NCBI GenBank assembly: GCA_032433765.1
Contig: JAVIAB010000102.1
Location: 16,139,232 to 16,203,231, forward strand
Reading direction: 5' to 3'
Source: Megaustenia siamemsis
Taxonomy: Eukaryota; Mollusca; Gastropoda; Stylommatophora; Ariophantidae
DNA length: 64,000 bases
The translations under genes were made by a program, and so were the position numbers. Position 1 is the first letter of the stretch. Every line of letters begins with the position of its first letter. Under the pieces are notes generated by a model. The model had not been told where the DNA came from and searched no databases. It was given only the letters and a program-made list of their open reading frames with translations. Below are positions 63,841 to 64,000 of this stretch, piece after piece.

Positions 63841-64000
63841 TTTGGAAGTTCGAAACTTTGATGAGAGTTGAGGTGCTCTCTCTCTCTCTCCTACCTCAAA
63901 CTGTGTCTTATGTGTTATATTGGCAAACCGTTTGAAAGTTCGAAACTTTGATGAGAGAAATTGAGTTGCTCTCTCTCTCTCCTACCTCAAACTGTGTCTT
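63841..64000. repeat. About 90-bp tandem duplication with CT microsatellite
   Basis: AGTTCGAAACTTTGATGAGA recurs at about 63847 and 63937, each followed by (CT)n and CCTACCTCAAACTGTGTCTT. It runs off the right edge, so more copies may follow. Confidence 0.9.

Overview
The window looks like intergenic, repeat-dominated DNA from an animal nuclear genome. The signs are many degenerate non-LTR retrotransposons, several tRNA-derived SINE families with target-site duplications (TSDs), a hAT transposase remnant, and no operons or compact gene arrangement. The reverse-transcriptase tails (GHVxR followed by RGRPRxRW) are of a kind I associate with lophotrochozoan, for example molluscan, genomes. That placement is an inference, and no species can be named. 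No complete host gene was recognised. Two short open frames (20970-21285 and 46122-46568) could be exons.

More than half of the window is tandem repeat. Unit lengths (bp) in order are roughly: 21 (1-2245), 33 and 12 (2378-3410), 28 (6385-7655), 91 (12691-13738), 30 (13739-14735), 30 (15005-16285), 24 (18436-20590), 82 (22660), 26 (24572-27885), 5 (27960 and 30765), 56 (33430), 6 (34170-36425), 26 (37017), 27 (38885), 4 (39118-41160), 47 (43455), 33 and 88 (45421-45955), 37 (49880-50790), 2 and about 10 (51021-51670), 21-27 (51715-52790), 87 (53172-54760), polypurine (54824-56078), 41 (58320), 55 in an inverted pair (59165-59975), 5 (60043-60642), 45 and 46 (61296-62925). Many units are multiples of three or lack stop codons, so long open frames on both strands are artefacts.

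Between the arrays lie retroelements. I use private names. LINE-alpha and LINE-alpha2 are related reverse transcriptases ending in a short (GAT)n tail. LINE-beta, -gamma, -delta and -epsilon are further RT families seen mainly as C-terminal ends. LINE-I is an I-like element with RT plus RNase H. SINE-A, SINE-B (which also exists as a two-tRNA-head dimer) and SINE-C are tRNA-derived. Repeat D is a dispersed sequence of about 430 bp with a conserved basic open-frame end.

The most informative part is 8018-12425, where one LINE-alpha2 copy was hit successively by LINE-alpha, LINE-beta, SINE-C, SINE-A and SINE-B, and the SINE-B was itself hit by LINE-delta. Each insertion is bracketed by a readable 10-12 bp TSD. 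A second theme is that retroelements seed tandem arrays. A 28-bp minisatellite of 1.27 kb sits inside a SINE-B, a 31-bp quadruplication sits inside a SINE-A, and a 17-unit array of 87 bp repeats the C-terminal tail of a LINE reverse transcriptase in frame. Other structures of note are a near-perfect 42-bp hairpin (57587-57711), a foldback with tandem subrepeats in both arms (59165-59975), and a complete dimeric SINE with a perfect 15-bp TSD (57906-58274).
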